A stretch of 7,932 nucleotides of DNA. Source: Rhodoferax sp. Lineage in GTDB: Bacteria; Pseudomonadota; Gammaproteobacteria; Burkholderiales; Burkholderiaceae_C. Shown here piece by piece: positions 1 through 6,538 of this stretch. Under the pieces are notes generated by a model. That model saw nothing but the letters and a program-made list of their open reading frames with translations. It was not told the origin of the DNA and searched no databases. The translations under genes and the position numbers were made by a program. The stretch's first letter is position 1. Each line of letters starts with the position of its first letter. The stretch lies in contig JAIFMR010000201.1 of the NCBI GenBank assembly GCA_020048255.1, positions 1 to 7,932 of the forward strand. The letters run 5' to 3'.

Positions 1-258
1 GAAGGCGCGGTGACGTTCTGCCACGTCCACCGGTCCCTCCCGCTCATCCAGCATTTTCACGAAGCCGCCCAAGGGAATCCAGGCCAGCACAAATTCAGTG
101 GCGGTCGGGCTGGCTTGCCAGCGCACCATGGGCTTGCCAAAACCAATTGAAAATTGAAGCACCTTGACGCCACAAAGCAAAGCCATTTTGTAATGGCCGT
201 ATTCATGGACGGCAATCAGCAACGCAATGGCCAGGATAAAGGCAGGCAAGGTCAGCAT
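1..258 (-). CDS. rseP: RseP site-2 zinc metalloprotease, N-terminal part (cut by window edge)
   Basis: First 86 residues of an inner-membrane intramembrane protease (M50 family), which in E. coli cleaves the anti-sigma factor RseA within the membrane during the sigma-E envelope stress response. A hydrophobic first segment (residues about 3-17) leads into the zinc-binding HEYGH motif (H18, E19, H22). FSIGFGKP (36-43) and PLGGFVKMLDERE (62-74) follow, both typical of RseP. The PDZ domains and the C-terminal LDG zinc ligand lie beyond the left edge. The ATG at 258 is chosen because it gives the usual short N-terminus before the HExxH helix. It is 20 bp past the dxr stop, has no clear Shine-Dalgarno, and an in-frame TTG three codons earlier is possible. 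As last visible gene of the cluster it is probably co-transcribed with dxr, and bamA would be the expected next gene outside the window. Confidence 0.93.
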   Translation of the reverse strand, partial: MLTLPAFILAIALLIAVHEYGHYKMALLCGVKVLQFSIGFGKPMVRWQASPTATEFVLAWIPLGGFVKMLDEREGPVDVAERHRAF

Positions 259-278
259 GTCAGCCAACGGCAGTTCAA

Positions 279-1490
279 TCAGCAACCCATGCGCCGCACA
301 ACCTGCTGGGCAGCGTGGCGTGCCAGTGCGTCAAGCGCCAGCAGGTCTTCGAGTGATCCCGGCATGCTGGGTACAACCGAAGACAAGGTCTCCATGTTGA
401 CCCTGTGAATCTGATCGAAGCGAATTTTTCGCTCCAAAAAGGACGCAACAGCTATTTCGTTGGCGGCATTCAAGATCGCCGTGCTGCCCGATGGGGCCTC
501 CAGGACTTGCCATGCGAGCTTCAAACCCGGGAAGCGATCGCCATGTCCATGAGAATCGATAGATTCGAAGGTCATGTCCACCATGGCGCTGAAGTCCAAG
601 GCGCTGGCACCCGAGGTGAAACGATCTGGCCATGACAAGCCGTAAGCAATCGGCACCTTCATGTCGGGGGTACCCAACTGCGCAATCACCGAGTTGTCCC
701 GGTATTGCACCATTGAATGGATCACGCTCTGGGGATGAATCACCACCTGAATCTGGCGAGGTTGTACGCCAAAGAGATATCGTGCCTCGATCACCTCTAG
801 GGCCTTGTTCATCATGGTGGCCGAGTCCACTGAAATTTTCCTTCCCATGACCCAATTCGGATGTGCACAGGCTTGTTCGGGCGTGATATCGGCAAAGGTC
901 GCAGGGTCGCGCCGCCGGAAGGGACCGCCAGACGCAGTGAGGATGATTTTGTCGATCTGATCGGTCCACCTGCTCGCATCATCCGGCAGGGACTGAAACA
1001 CCGCAGAATGCTCACTGTCAATGGGCAACAATTTGGCACCGCCAGCGGTGACTGCCTGCAAAAAGTAGTCACCCCCGACGACCAGCGCCTCTTTGTTGGC
1101 CAATAGCAGACGCTTGCCAGCACGGGCTGCAGCCAGACAAGAGGCCAAGCCGGCAGCCCCCACAATGGCGGCCATGACGATATCGACCTGCTCATGACTT
1201 GCTATCTCAGAGAGAGCATCAGGTCCGGACAGAACATGGGTTTCAAGGCCATTTGACTGACATTTTTCAGCCAGAATGCGGCCATGTAGCTCACTGGCCA
1301 TCACAGCAAAGACGGGTTTGAACTGCACACATTGGGCCAGCATTTTTTCAACCTGAGTCGAGGCGCTGAGCGCAAAGACTTGAAACCGCTGTGGATGGAG
1401 TGCCATCACCTCCAACGTGCTGACGCCGATCGACCCGGTCGAACCCAAAACGGCAACCCGTTGTCTCTTCAAGCCATTCAAGTCGGTCAT
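279..1490 (-). CDS. dxr: 1-deoxy-D-xylulose 5-phosphate reductoisomerase (Dxr/IspC)
   Basis: Cytosolic NADPH- and divalent-metal-dependent enzyme that converts DXP to 2-C-methyl-D-erythritol 4-phosphate, the committed step of the MEP isoprenoid pathway and the target of fosmidomycin. In the 403-residue version, the nucleotide-binding GSTGSIG is at 16-22, LLANKEAL at 129-136, metal ligands D158 and E160 lie in PIDSEHSAVFQ, the loop SGGPFR is at 187-192, and NKALE at 228-232 supplies the further acidic ligand. HPQSVIHSMVQ and the C-terminal NAANEIAVASF block are also intact, and the length is normal. The frame opens at a TTG at 1502 that overlaps the cdsA stop, with ATGs at 1496 and 1490. I prefer 1490 because GAGA sits 6 nt before it and the N-terminus best fits the family, but 1496 cannot be excluded. 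Its product feeds the undecaprenyl diphosphate made by the nearby UppS. Confidence 0.97.
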   Translation of the reverse strand: MTDLNGLKRQRVAVLGSTGSIGVSTLEVMALHPQRFQVFALSASTQVEKMLAQCVQFKPVFAVMASELHGRILAEKCQSNGLETHVLSGPDALSEIASHEQVDIVMAAIVGAAGLASCLAAARAGKRLLLANKEALVVGGDYFLQAVTAGGAKLLPIDSEHSAVFQSLPDDASRWTDQIDKIILTASGGPFRRRDPATFADITPEQACAHPNWVMGRKISVDSATMMNKALEVIEARYLFGVQPRQIQVVIHPQSVIHSMVQYRDNSVIAQLGTPDMKVPIAYGLSWPDRFTSGASALDFSAMVDMTFESIDSHGHGDRFPGLKLAWQVLEAPSGSTAILNAANEIAVASFLERKIRFDQIHRVNMETLSSVVPSMPGSLEDLLALDALARHAAQQVVRRMGC

Positions 1491-1498
1491 GTGCATTC

Positions 1499-2344
1499 TC
1501 AAAACGAAGTCAACATCATCGCCAAGGGCAATGTGGGTAGCAGCGCGTCAACGCGGTCCAACACGCCGCCATGGCCCGGCAGCAGGCCACTGCTGTCCTT
1601 GACGCCCGCGCTGCGTTTGACCAAGGATTCCACCAGATCACCCACCACGCTCATCGCCGCCATAAACACTGCCGTGATCACTAAAAAACCCACGCCTCTG
1701 GCGCCGACCTGGGTATAGAAACTGGGCACGGATGCACCAATGGCCGCGTCGGCAAAACGCCAAGCAAAAGCCAGTAACACCACGCCGGCCATGCCACCCC
1801 AAACGCCTTCCCAACTCTTGCCCGGGCTGATCGACACCGCCAACTTGCTTCGGCTAAATCGCCCGCTCAGTGCACGACCAGAAAAGTACGCACCAATGTC
1901 TGCCATCCACACCAGGGCGAGCACAGAGAGCAAATAGTTGGTGCCGATCAGTTTGGCCTGAGCCACCGCCAACCAGGTCAGACACAAGGCCATCCACCCC
2001 AGCAACAGCCGCAAAGGCTGCGCATAGTGTGTCCAAGACGCCACACCGGCACGCAATATCCAGGCGCTAGCTAACACCCAGACACCGCCTGTCACCAGCC
2101 AAACGCGAGGCAAGGACTGCTCCAACAAGCCCAACCACCACATCGCAATGCAGACCAAAAGACAAGCCAAGCCAGCCAGCCGAGAGGAGACTGCCTGCAG
2201 TCCATTCATGCGTGCCCACTCCCAACCGCCTGCTGCGATGAATACCCCGGCAATCACATAAAGCGGTTCTGGCCGGGTATAAAACAGCGCTGGCAACAGC
2301 ACCATCAATAAAACCAGTGCCGTCAGAATTCTTTGCTTGAGCAT
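1499..2344 (-). CDS. cdsA: Phosphatidate cytidylyltransferase (CDP-diglyceride synthetase)
   Basis: Integral inner-membrane enzyme that makes CDP-diacylglycerol from phosphatidic acid and CTP, the entry point to phosphatidylethanolamine, phosphatidylglycerol and cardiolipin. The 281 residues match the usual length of about 280. There are several hydrophobic stretches (roughly 7-21, 28-38, 57-74, 82-97, 112-129, 136-149, 182-196 and 217-235). The conserved block from A148 to G180 (ADIGAYFSGR through SPGKSWEG) and the C-terminal CDS signature at 240-266 (S240, K243-R244, K249-D250, H258-G-G, D263-R264, D266) are both complete. The ATG at 2344 lies 6 bp after the uppS stop with only a weak AAG-type ribosome site, so translational coupling to uppS is likely. 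Its TGA lies within a few bases of the possible dxr starts. Nothing suggests damage. Confidence 0.97.
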   Translation of the reverse strand: MLKQRILTALVLLMVLLPALFYTRPEPLYVIAGVFIAAGGWEWARMNGLQAVSSRLAGLACLLVCIAMWWLGLLEQSLPRVWLVTGGVWVLASAWILRAGVASWTHYAQPLRLLLGWMALCLTWLAVAQAKLIGTNYLLSVLALVWMADIGAYFSGRALSGRFSRSKLAVSISPGKSWEGVWGGMAGVVLLAFAWRFADAAIGASVPSFYTQVGARGVGFLVITAVFMAAMSVVGDLVESLVKRSAGVKDSSGLLPGHGGVLDRVDALLPTLPLAMMLTSF

Positions 2345-2350
2345 CGTAAC

Positions 2351-3079
2351 TTATTGAGCTTGGGCCGATGCAGCTTGGCTGTCAAGCTGACCTGATGTCA
2401 GGCCAAATCGGCGTTCTCTCTGGGAAAAAGAGTGGATCGCCAGGTCGAGCGCCGCTTCATCAAAATCCGGCCAAAGCGCATCGGTGAAGAAAAATTCCGA
2501 ATAAGCCGATTGCCACAACAAAAAATTGCTGATGCGTTGCTCGTCTCCCGTGCGAATCACCAGATCAGGGTCGGGTACATGCGCCAGGGCCATCGCCTGA
2601 CTCAAATGCGCTTCTGTCACAGACAACCCACGTTCTGCCAGTTTTTGAGCCGCCTGAACAATGTCCCAACGACCACCATAATTGAAACAGACGTTCAGTA
2701 TCAAGCGTGTATTGCCTGCAGTTGCCACCTCTGCCTGTTCAATGCTGCGCGAAACCCTGGCAGACAAGCCTTGGCGCTCGCCGATGAATCGCAATTGCAC
2801 GCCATCGGCCTGGAGTTGCTCGACTTCGCGCGACAAGGCAAAAGCGAACAAATCCATCAAGCCGGATACTTCTTCGGTGGGTCGTTTCCAGTTTTCTGAA
2901 GAAAACGCAAACACCGTCAACACGCGCACCCCCCGGGCATCACAGGCCTTGGCACAGCGTTTGAGCGACTCCACGCCTTGTTTGTGCCCCGCAATGCGTG
3001 GCAAAAATCGCTTGTTGGCCCAACGGCCATTGCCATCCATGACGATGGCAATGTGGTGTGGCACCTGCAAGGCTGTCAT
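2351..3079 (-). CDS. uppS: Undecaprenyl diphosphate synthase (cis-prenyltransferase)
   Basis: Condenses isopentenyl diphosphate units onto farnesyl diphosphate in cis to give the C55 lipid carrier for peptidoglycan and other envelope glycans. The sequence of 242 residues shows all family blocks. The N-terminal MDGNGRWA (14-21) holds the catalytic aspartate D15, followed by GHKQG (31-35), FSSENW (59-64), NVCFNYGGR (129-137) and the diphosphate-binding RTGDEQRISNFLLWQ (176-190), then FTDALWPDF. RTGDE replaces the RTGGE of E. coli, which to my knowledge is usual in betaproteobacteria. The roughly 15 residues at the C-terminus (Q/A/S-rich) are poorly conserved. The ATG at 3079 follows the frr stop by 6 bp, without a strong Shine-Dalgarno, which suggests coupling. 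In E. coli dxr lies between frr and this gene, and here it does not. Confidence 0.97.
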   Translation of the reverse strand: MTALQVPHHIAIVMDGNGRWANKRFLPRIAGHKQGVESLKRCAKACDARGVRVLTVFAFSSENWKRPTEEVSGLMDLFAFALSREVEQLQADGVQLRFIGERQGLSARVSRSIEQAEVATAGNTRLILNVCFNYGGRWDIVQAAQKLAERGLSVTEAHLSQAMALAHVPDPDLVIRTGDEQRISNFLLWQSAYSEFFFTDALWPDFDEAALDLAIHSFSQRERRFGLTSGQLDSQAASAQAQ

Positions 3080-3085
3080 GGTCGA

Positions 3086-3646
3086 TCAGACCGCCATGAT
3101 GTCTTGTTCTTTGGCCACCACCATTTGATCGATCACAACAATGTGTTTATCTGTGACCTTTTGGATATCCGACTCGCAGCGCTTTTGGTCATCTTCAGAA
3201 GCAAGTTTGTCTTTGACCAGCTTTTTAATGCTTTCGTTGGCATCCCGGCGCAAGTTGCGCACAGCCACCTTGGCCGTCTCGCCTTCAGAGCGCACCAGCT
3301 TGGTCAATTCCTTGCGGCGCTCTTCAGACATGGCAGGCATCGGAACACGGATCAGATCTCCCATGGAGGATGGATTCAGGCCCAAATCGCTGTCGCGGAT
3401 GGCCTTTTCAATTTTGGCGCCCATGCCCTTTTCCCAAGGCTGAACACTGACCGTTCGGGAATCAATGAGCGACACATTGGCAACCTGGCTGATCGGCACC
3501 AATGCACCGTAGTAATCCACATGAACCGTGTCCAAAATGGCTGGGTTGGCACGGCCAGTACGAATTTTGGTCAAATTGTGTTGAAACGCTGCGATGGATT
3601 GATCCATCTTGGTTTCCGCAGTTCGCTTGACATCAGCTATTGGCAT
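3086..3646 (-). CDS. frr: Ribosome recycling factor
   Basis: RRF works with EF-G to split the post-termination ribosome complex so that subunits can be reused. The 186 residues equal the normal length (185 in E. coli). The N-terminal helix contains KIRTGRANPAILD (27-39), where the arginines of TGRA contact 23S rRNA in known structures. A beta domain follows with PISQVANVSLIDSRTVSVQPWEK (51-73), and then the long helices of the three-helix bundle with the RVPMPAMSEERRKEL block around 100-114. The ATG at 3646 has a strong AGGAG about 8 nt upstream. It sits 56 bp downstream of pyrH, and that gap holds nothing recognisable beyond the ribosome site. The order pyrH-frr is conserved very widely among bacteria. 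Confidence 0.98.
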   Translation of the reverse strand: MPIADVKRTAETKMDQSIAAFQHNLTKIRTGRANPAILDTVHVDYYGALVPISQVANVSLIDSRTVSVQPWEKGMGAKIEKAIRDSDLGLNPSSMGDLIRVPMPAMSEERRKELTKLVRSEGETAKVAVRNLRRDANESIKKLVKDKLASEDDQKRCESDIQKVTDKHIVVIDQMVVAKEQDIMAV

Positions 3647-3702
3647 GTTGTTCTCCTCACTCTACAGTCATCATTGGCGCAATAAAACGAATTTTGACAG
3701 AC

Positions 3703-4425
3703 TCATGCAAACACCAGGGTACCCTCGTCCTCACCCAATACAACCCGCTTGAGCGCACCGTGTTTAAAAATCGAAAAGACCTTGATCGGTAGCTTTTGAT
3801 CACGGCACAACGCAAAGGCCGTGGCATCCATGATTCCCAGATTTTGCGAAATCGCGTCGTCAAAGGACAGTTTGCTGTACCGCGTTGCCGACGGATCTTT
3901 TTTTGGATCGGCAGTGTAAACACCATCGACCTTGGTCGCTTTGAGCACGATTTCGGCGCCAATTTCGGCACCCCGCAGCGCCGCAGCCGTATCCGTGGTG
4001 AAAAACGGATTGCCAGTACCTGCCGCAAAAATGACCACCTTGCCTTCTTCCAGGTACTGCAAAGCCTTCGGCCTGACATAGGGCTCGACCACCTGCTCGA
4101 TGGCAATCGCCGACATGACCCGTGCGGTCAATCCCGCCTTGTTCATGGTGTCACCCAAAGCCAAAGAATTCATGACCGTGGCAAGCATCCCCATGTAATC
4201 CGCAGTGGCCCGATCCATGCCCACCGAACCACCCGCCACACCGCGAAAGATGTTGCCACCCCCGATAACAACAGCCACCTCCACACCCAGGCGGGTCACC
4301 TCGACAATTTCATTGACCATGCGCACAATCGTGTCACGGTTAATGCCAAACTGATCATCACCCATCAGCGCCTCACCCGACAACTTGAGCAAAATACGCT
4401 TGTAGGCAGGTTTGGCAACGGTCAT
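3703..4425 (-). CDS. pyrH: UMP kinase
   Basis: Bacterial-type uridylate kinase of the amino-acid kinase superfamily. It phosphorylates UMP to UDP with ATP, the step toward all UTP and CTP, in the cytosol as a hexamer that is usually activated by GTP and inhibited by UTP. In its 240 residues the ATP-binding KLSGEAL is at 14-20, GGGNIFRG at 55-62, DRATADYMGM at 71-80, the UMP-site GTGNPFFTTD at 136-145, and KATKVDGVYTADP at 162-174. The C-terminal MDATA (199-203) is also present. The ATG at 4425 has AGGAG 6 nt upstream, which fixes the start. It follows tsf after a 51 bp spacer in which I see no hairpin. CTP made from its product is a substrate of the CdsA encoded further down the cluster. Confidence 0.98.
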   Translation of the reverse strand: MTVAKPAYKRILLKLSGEALMGDDQFGINRDTIVRMVNEIVEVTRLGVEVAVVIGGGNIFRGVAGGSVGMDRATADYMGMLATVMNSLALGDTMNKAGLTARVMSAIAIEQVVEPYVRPKALQYLEEGKVVIFAAGTGNPFFTTDTAAALRGAEIGAEIVLKATKVDGVYTADPKKDPSATRYSKLSFDDAISQNLGIMDATAFALCRDQKLPIKVFSIFKHGALKRVVLGEDEGTLVFA

Positions 4426-4476
4426 GAAAATCTCCTGGGGTTGATGAAAATGCAGTGTGCGAGCTGGTTGAAAAGA

Positions 4477-5400
4477 TCAGCCAGCCTGTTGAGCCGCAGC
4501 CACTTGCGCTGCCACTTCAGCAGCAAAGTCGTCGACCTTTTTCTCGATACCTTCACCCACCACATACAAAGTGAACGACTTCACAGTGGTCGAAACCGAC
4601 TTCAGCATCTGTTCCACGGTTTGCTTGTCGTTTTTGACAAATGGCTGGTTAAACAAAGAGACTTCCTTGAGGTACTTTTGCACGCCACCTTCAATGCGCT
4701 TGGCCACAATTTCAGCAGACTGCACAGGTTTTCCAGCCGCGGTCGCTACTGCAGCGTCTTCAGCCGCTTTGGCTGCAGCCACTGAACGCTCACGTGCCAC
4801 CAAATCAGCGGGAACATCGTCGCTAGACAACGCGACGGGTTTCATGGCGGCCACGTGCATGGCCACATCTTTGGCCGCGGTATCGTCTCCCTCGTATTCC
4901 ACAACCACCCCGATACGGGTACCGTGCAGATATGAAGCAAGCTTGCTGCCACTGGCAAAACGCTTGAAGCGACGAAAGCTCATGTTTTCACCGATTTTGC
5001 CAATCAGGCCTTTGCGTACATCTTCCAACGTGGGACCAAAACCCTCTTGCGAATAAGCACAGGCACCCAAAGCCTCCAGGTCAGCAGGGTTGTGCTTGGC
5101 AATCAATGAGGCAGCAGCATTGGCCAAGCCCAAAAAGCTGTCATTTTTAGTGACGAAATCAGTTTCGCAATTGACTTCCAACAGGGCACCGACACCACCC
5201 TCCACGCTGTAAACGACAACACCTTCAGCAGTCACGCGGCTCGAGGCCTTGCCCGCCTTGCTACCCAGACGAACGCGTAAAATCTCTTCAGCCTTAGCCA
5301 TGTCGCCTTCAGCTTCTGTCAATGCGCGCTTGCATTCCATCATTGGCGCGTCAGTCTTGCCACGCAGTTCAGCCACCATGCTTGCGGTAATTGCAGCCAT
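4477..5400 (-). CDS. tsf: Translation elongation factor Ts
   Basis: EF-Ts is the guanine-nucleotide exchange factor that recycles EF-Tu from the GDP to the GTP form during translation elongation. The N-terminal UBA-like domain carries the family pattern LRGKTDAPMMECKRAL (12-27). The EF-Tu-contacting TDFVTKN motif is at 80-86 within LLEVNCETDFV, where the D-F pair inserts into EF-Tu. The core subdomains follow, with an alanine-rich segment around 205-225 that probably forms the helical coiled-coil region, and the SLFNQPFVKND block near 250-260. At 307 residues it is about 24 longer than the E. coli protein, which I take to be normal for betaproteobacteria. GGAG lies about 6 nt before the ATG at 5400. 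It is separated from rpsB by a 90 bp spacer that holds a terminator-like hairpin, so its expression may be tuned separately from S2. Confidence 0.98.
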   Translation of the reverse strand: MAAITASMVAELRGKTDAPMMECKRALTEAEGDMAKAEEILRVRLGSKAGKASSRVTAEGVVVYSVEGGVGALLEVNCETDFVTKNDSFLGLANAAASLIAKHNPADLEALGACAYSQEGFGPTLEDVRKGLIGKIGENMSFRRFKRFASGSKLASYLHGTRIGVVVEYEGDDTAAKDVAMHVAAMKPVALSSDDVPADLVARERSVAAAKAAEDAAVATAAGKPVQSAEIVAKRIEGGVQKYLKEVSLFNQPFVKNDKQTVEQMLKSVSTTVKSFTLYVVGEGIEKKVDDFAAEVAAQVAAAQQAG

Positions 5401-5441
5401 TTTTATCTCCGGATTCAGTTCAGTTAATTAAAAATTTGATT

Positions 5442-5477
5442 AAAAAAAAGGGGCAACGAAGCCCCCATTTTTTGGGG
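5442..5477 (-). terminator. Rho-independent terminator or attenuator between rpsB and tsf
   Basis: Read on the minus strand, a GGGGC / GCCCC stem (5465-5461 and 5454-5450) encloses a 6-nt loop and is followed directly by eight T residues (5449-5442), 26 bp after the rpsB stop. Just upstream on the same strand is CCCC (5477-5474) and an A-rich spacer. This CCCC could instead pair with the G-run of the first arm, so two alternative hairpins compete. On the plus strand the same stem is followed by A and six T residues, so the element may also stop antisense transcription. A short 5 bp stem suggests partial rather than full termination, which fits with tsf lying downstream in the same orientation without an obvious promoter of its own. 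Confidence 0.72.
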
Positions 5478-5490
5478 TCGCAGAAAACCC

Positions 5491-6246
5491 TTAGGCAGCA
5501 GCCTCGTTCACTTCCACAAACTCGTCCGCGCTTTCAGCGGCAGCCACGGCCTTGACCACATCGTCCACCGCATTTGCGCGGCCTTCGAGAATGGCATCAG
5601 CAATACCTCGAGCATATAAAGTCACTGCTTTGGATGAGTCATCATTACCTGGAATCACGTAATCAATACCTTCAGGTGAGTGATTGGAGTCCACCACCGC
5701 AATGAGCGGAATGCCCAGTTTGCGTGCTTCAGCAATGGCGATCTTGTGATAGCCCACGTCAATCACAAAAATGGCATCCGGCAAAACAGCCATATCCTGA
5801 ATACCACCGATGTCTTTCTCAAGCTTCTGCAACTCGCGAGCGAACATCAGCTGTTCCTTTTTGCTCATGGCATCCAAACCAGCTTCTTGTTGGATTTTCA
5901 TATCTTTCAAACGCTTGATGGAGGTCTTGACTGTTTTGAAATTGGTCAACATACCACCGAGCCAACGCTGATCAACGTATGGCACGCCCGCACGCTGCGC
6001 TTCAACAGCCACAGTTTCGCGCGCCTGGCGCTTCGTGCCGACCATCAGCACCGTGCCACGCTTGGCAGAAATCTGACGTACAAATTTAGCTGCCTCCTGG
6101 AACATCGGCAACGATTTTTCCAGATTAATGATGTGAATTTTGTTGCGATGGCCAAAAATAAAGGGGGCCATCTTAGGGTTCCAGAAGCGGGTTTGGTGAC
6201 CAAAGTGGACACCAGCTTCCAGCATTTCGCGCATGGTAACTGCCAT
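5491..6246 (-). CDS. rpsB: 30S ribosomal protein S2
   Basis: S2 is a component of the small ribosomal subunit that binds late in 30S assembly, near S1 on the solvent side. The 251 residues (241 in E. coli) start with the family hallmark MREMLEAGVHFGHQTRFWNPKMAPFIFG written as residues 5-32. IHIINLEKSL, VGTKRQA, VDQRWLGGMLTNFKT and PDAIFVIDVGYHKIAIAEARKLGIPLIAVVDSNHSPEGIDYVIPGNDDS follow in the right order. The C-terminal tail is acidic and alanine-rich. GGAG lies 6 nt before the ATG at 6246 and fixes the start. It is the first gene of the minus-strand cluster and is preceded by a long, structured untranslated leader, consistent with the autogenous control of rpsB-tsf by S2 known from gammaproteobacteria. 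Confidence 0.99.
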   Translation of the reverse strand: MAVTMREMLEAGVHFGHQTRFWNPKMAPFIFGHRNKIHIINLEKSLPMFQEAAKFVRQISAKRGTVLMVGTKRQARETVAVEAQRAGVPYVDQRWLGGMLTNFKTVKTSIKRLKDMKIQQEAGLDAMSKKEQLMFARELQKLEKDIGGIQDMAVLPDAIFVIDVGYHKIAIAEARKLGIPLIAVVDSNHSPEGIDYVIPGNDDSSKAVTLYARGIADAILEGRANAVDDVVKAVAAAESADEFVEVNEAAA

Positions 6247-6274
6247 TTAAAACTCCAAAGGTTAAGTCTAAAAT

Positions 6275-6374
6275 CCAGTCCGTTTTGCTTGCGTTGAATG
6301 CCATTTTGGCCAAACGCACAGCAACACCTTGATGAGACTGGTTTGCGATTTACTCTGCAGCAACATGTTGTTGC
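6275..6374 (-). promoter_or_regulatory. Structured 5' leader of rpsB (candidate S2-responsive RNA element)
   Basis: Between the likely transcription start and the rpsB ribosome site, the minus strand contains several inverted repeats. GCAACA/TGTTGC forms a tight hairpin (6374-6360, 3-nt loop). CCAGTC (6341-6336) can pair with GACTGG (6280-6275). Nested inside that, TGCGTT (6318-6313) pairs with AACGCA (6295-6290), and inside that GCCA (6310-6307) pairs with TGGC (6303-6300) across an AAA loop. The outer stem ends about 17 nt before the GGAG. The pairings are seen in the sequence. That the element senses S2 is inference from the autoregulated rpsB leader of gammaproteobacteria, and homology to that element was not shown. 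Confidence 0.5.
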
Positions 6375-6386
6375 CTGATTGCAAAG

Positions 6387-6425
6387 CCTGTCGAGTATAG
6401 CATCGCCAAGTATGAAATCGACTCG
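6387..6425 (-). promoter_or_regulatory. Promoter of the rpsB cluster (extended -10)
   Basis: On the minus strand TATACT at 6399-6394 matches the sigma-70 -10 consensus at five of six bases and is preceded by TGC, giving an extended -10 (TG at 6402-6401). The best -35 at a 16-bp spacing is TCGATT, which is poor, as is tolerated with an extended -10. Transcription would start near 6387, leaving a leader of about 140 nt. The bases after the -10 (CGACAGG) form a GC-rich discriminator such as is found at ppGpp-inhibited stable-RNA and ribosomal-protein promoters. No other comparably good promoter was seen in the intergenic region for this strand. Confidence 0.6.
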
Positions 6426-6504
6426 CATTGGCGGTTCATCGTGGCAGACATTTAAGTGAACTGCAAGTACCATACACGCTTGTATTAAAAACCATTCTGA
6501 CAAC

Positions 6505-6538
6505 AAGAGGTCACCTGACGCACCCAATGGCTCAATGA
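6505..6538 (+). promoter_or_regulatory. Translation start region of the HDOD gene
   Basis: The intergenic stretch of 288 bp between rpsB and the HDOD gene holds the rpsB promoter and leader on its minus strand. On the plus strand the only good Shine-Dalgarno match is AGAGGT (6506-6511, counting the leading A), 23 nt before the HDOD ATG at 6535, which is too far for normal use. In between, an ATG at 6527 opens a three-codon frame (ATG GCT CAA TGA) whose stop overlaps the HDOD start codon as ATGA. No convincing plus-strand promoter was seen; TATTAA at 6483-6488 is a weak -10 candidate without a matching -35. Confidence 0.35.

Noticed and set aside
154..408. Plus-strand frame of 84 codons over the rseP-dxr junction.
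   Set aside because: It is antisense to the RseP HEYGH region and the dxr C-terminus; no independent coding evidence.
2978..3685. Open frame of 235 codons on the plus strand, antisense to frr and the start of uppS.
   Set aside because: It mirrors frr almost fully, has no ribosome site or promoter that I can see, and encodes a low-plausibility His-rich product.
3796..4785. Open frame of 329 codons on the plus strand, antisense to pyrH and the end of tsf.
   Set aside because: It lies opposite two unmistakable genes, spans their intergenic gap, and its translation is rich in H, R and L with no recognisable family. Long antisense frames are expected opposite GC-biased codons.
6426..6466. Possible sigma-54 promoter for the HDOD gene (GG and GC doublets in TTGGCGG ... 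TGGCAG ... CTGCA).
   Set aside because: None of the GG/GC pairs has the required 10-bp spacing.
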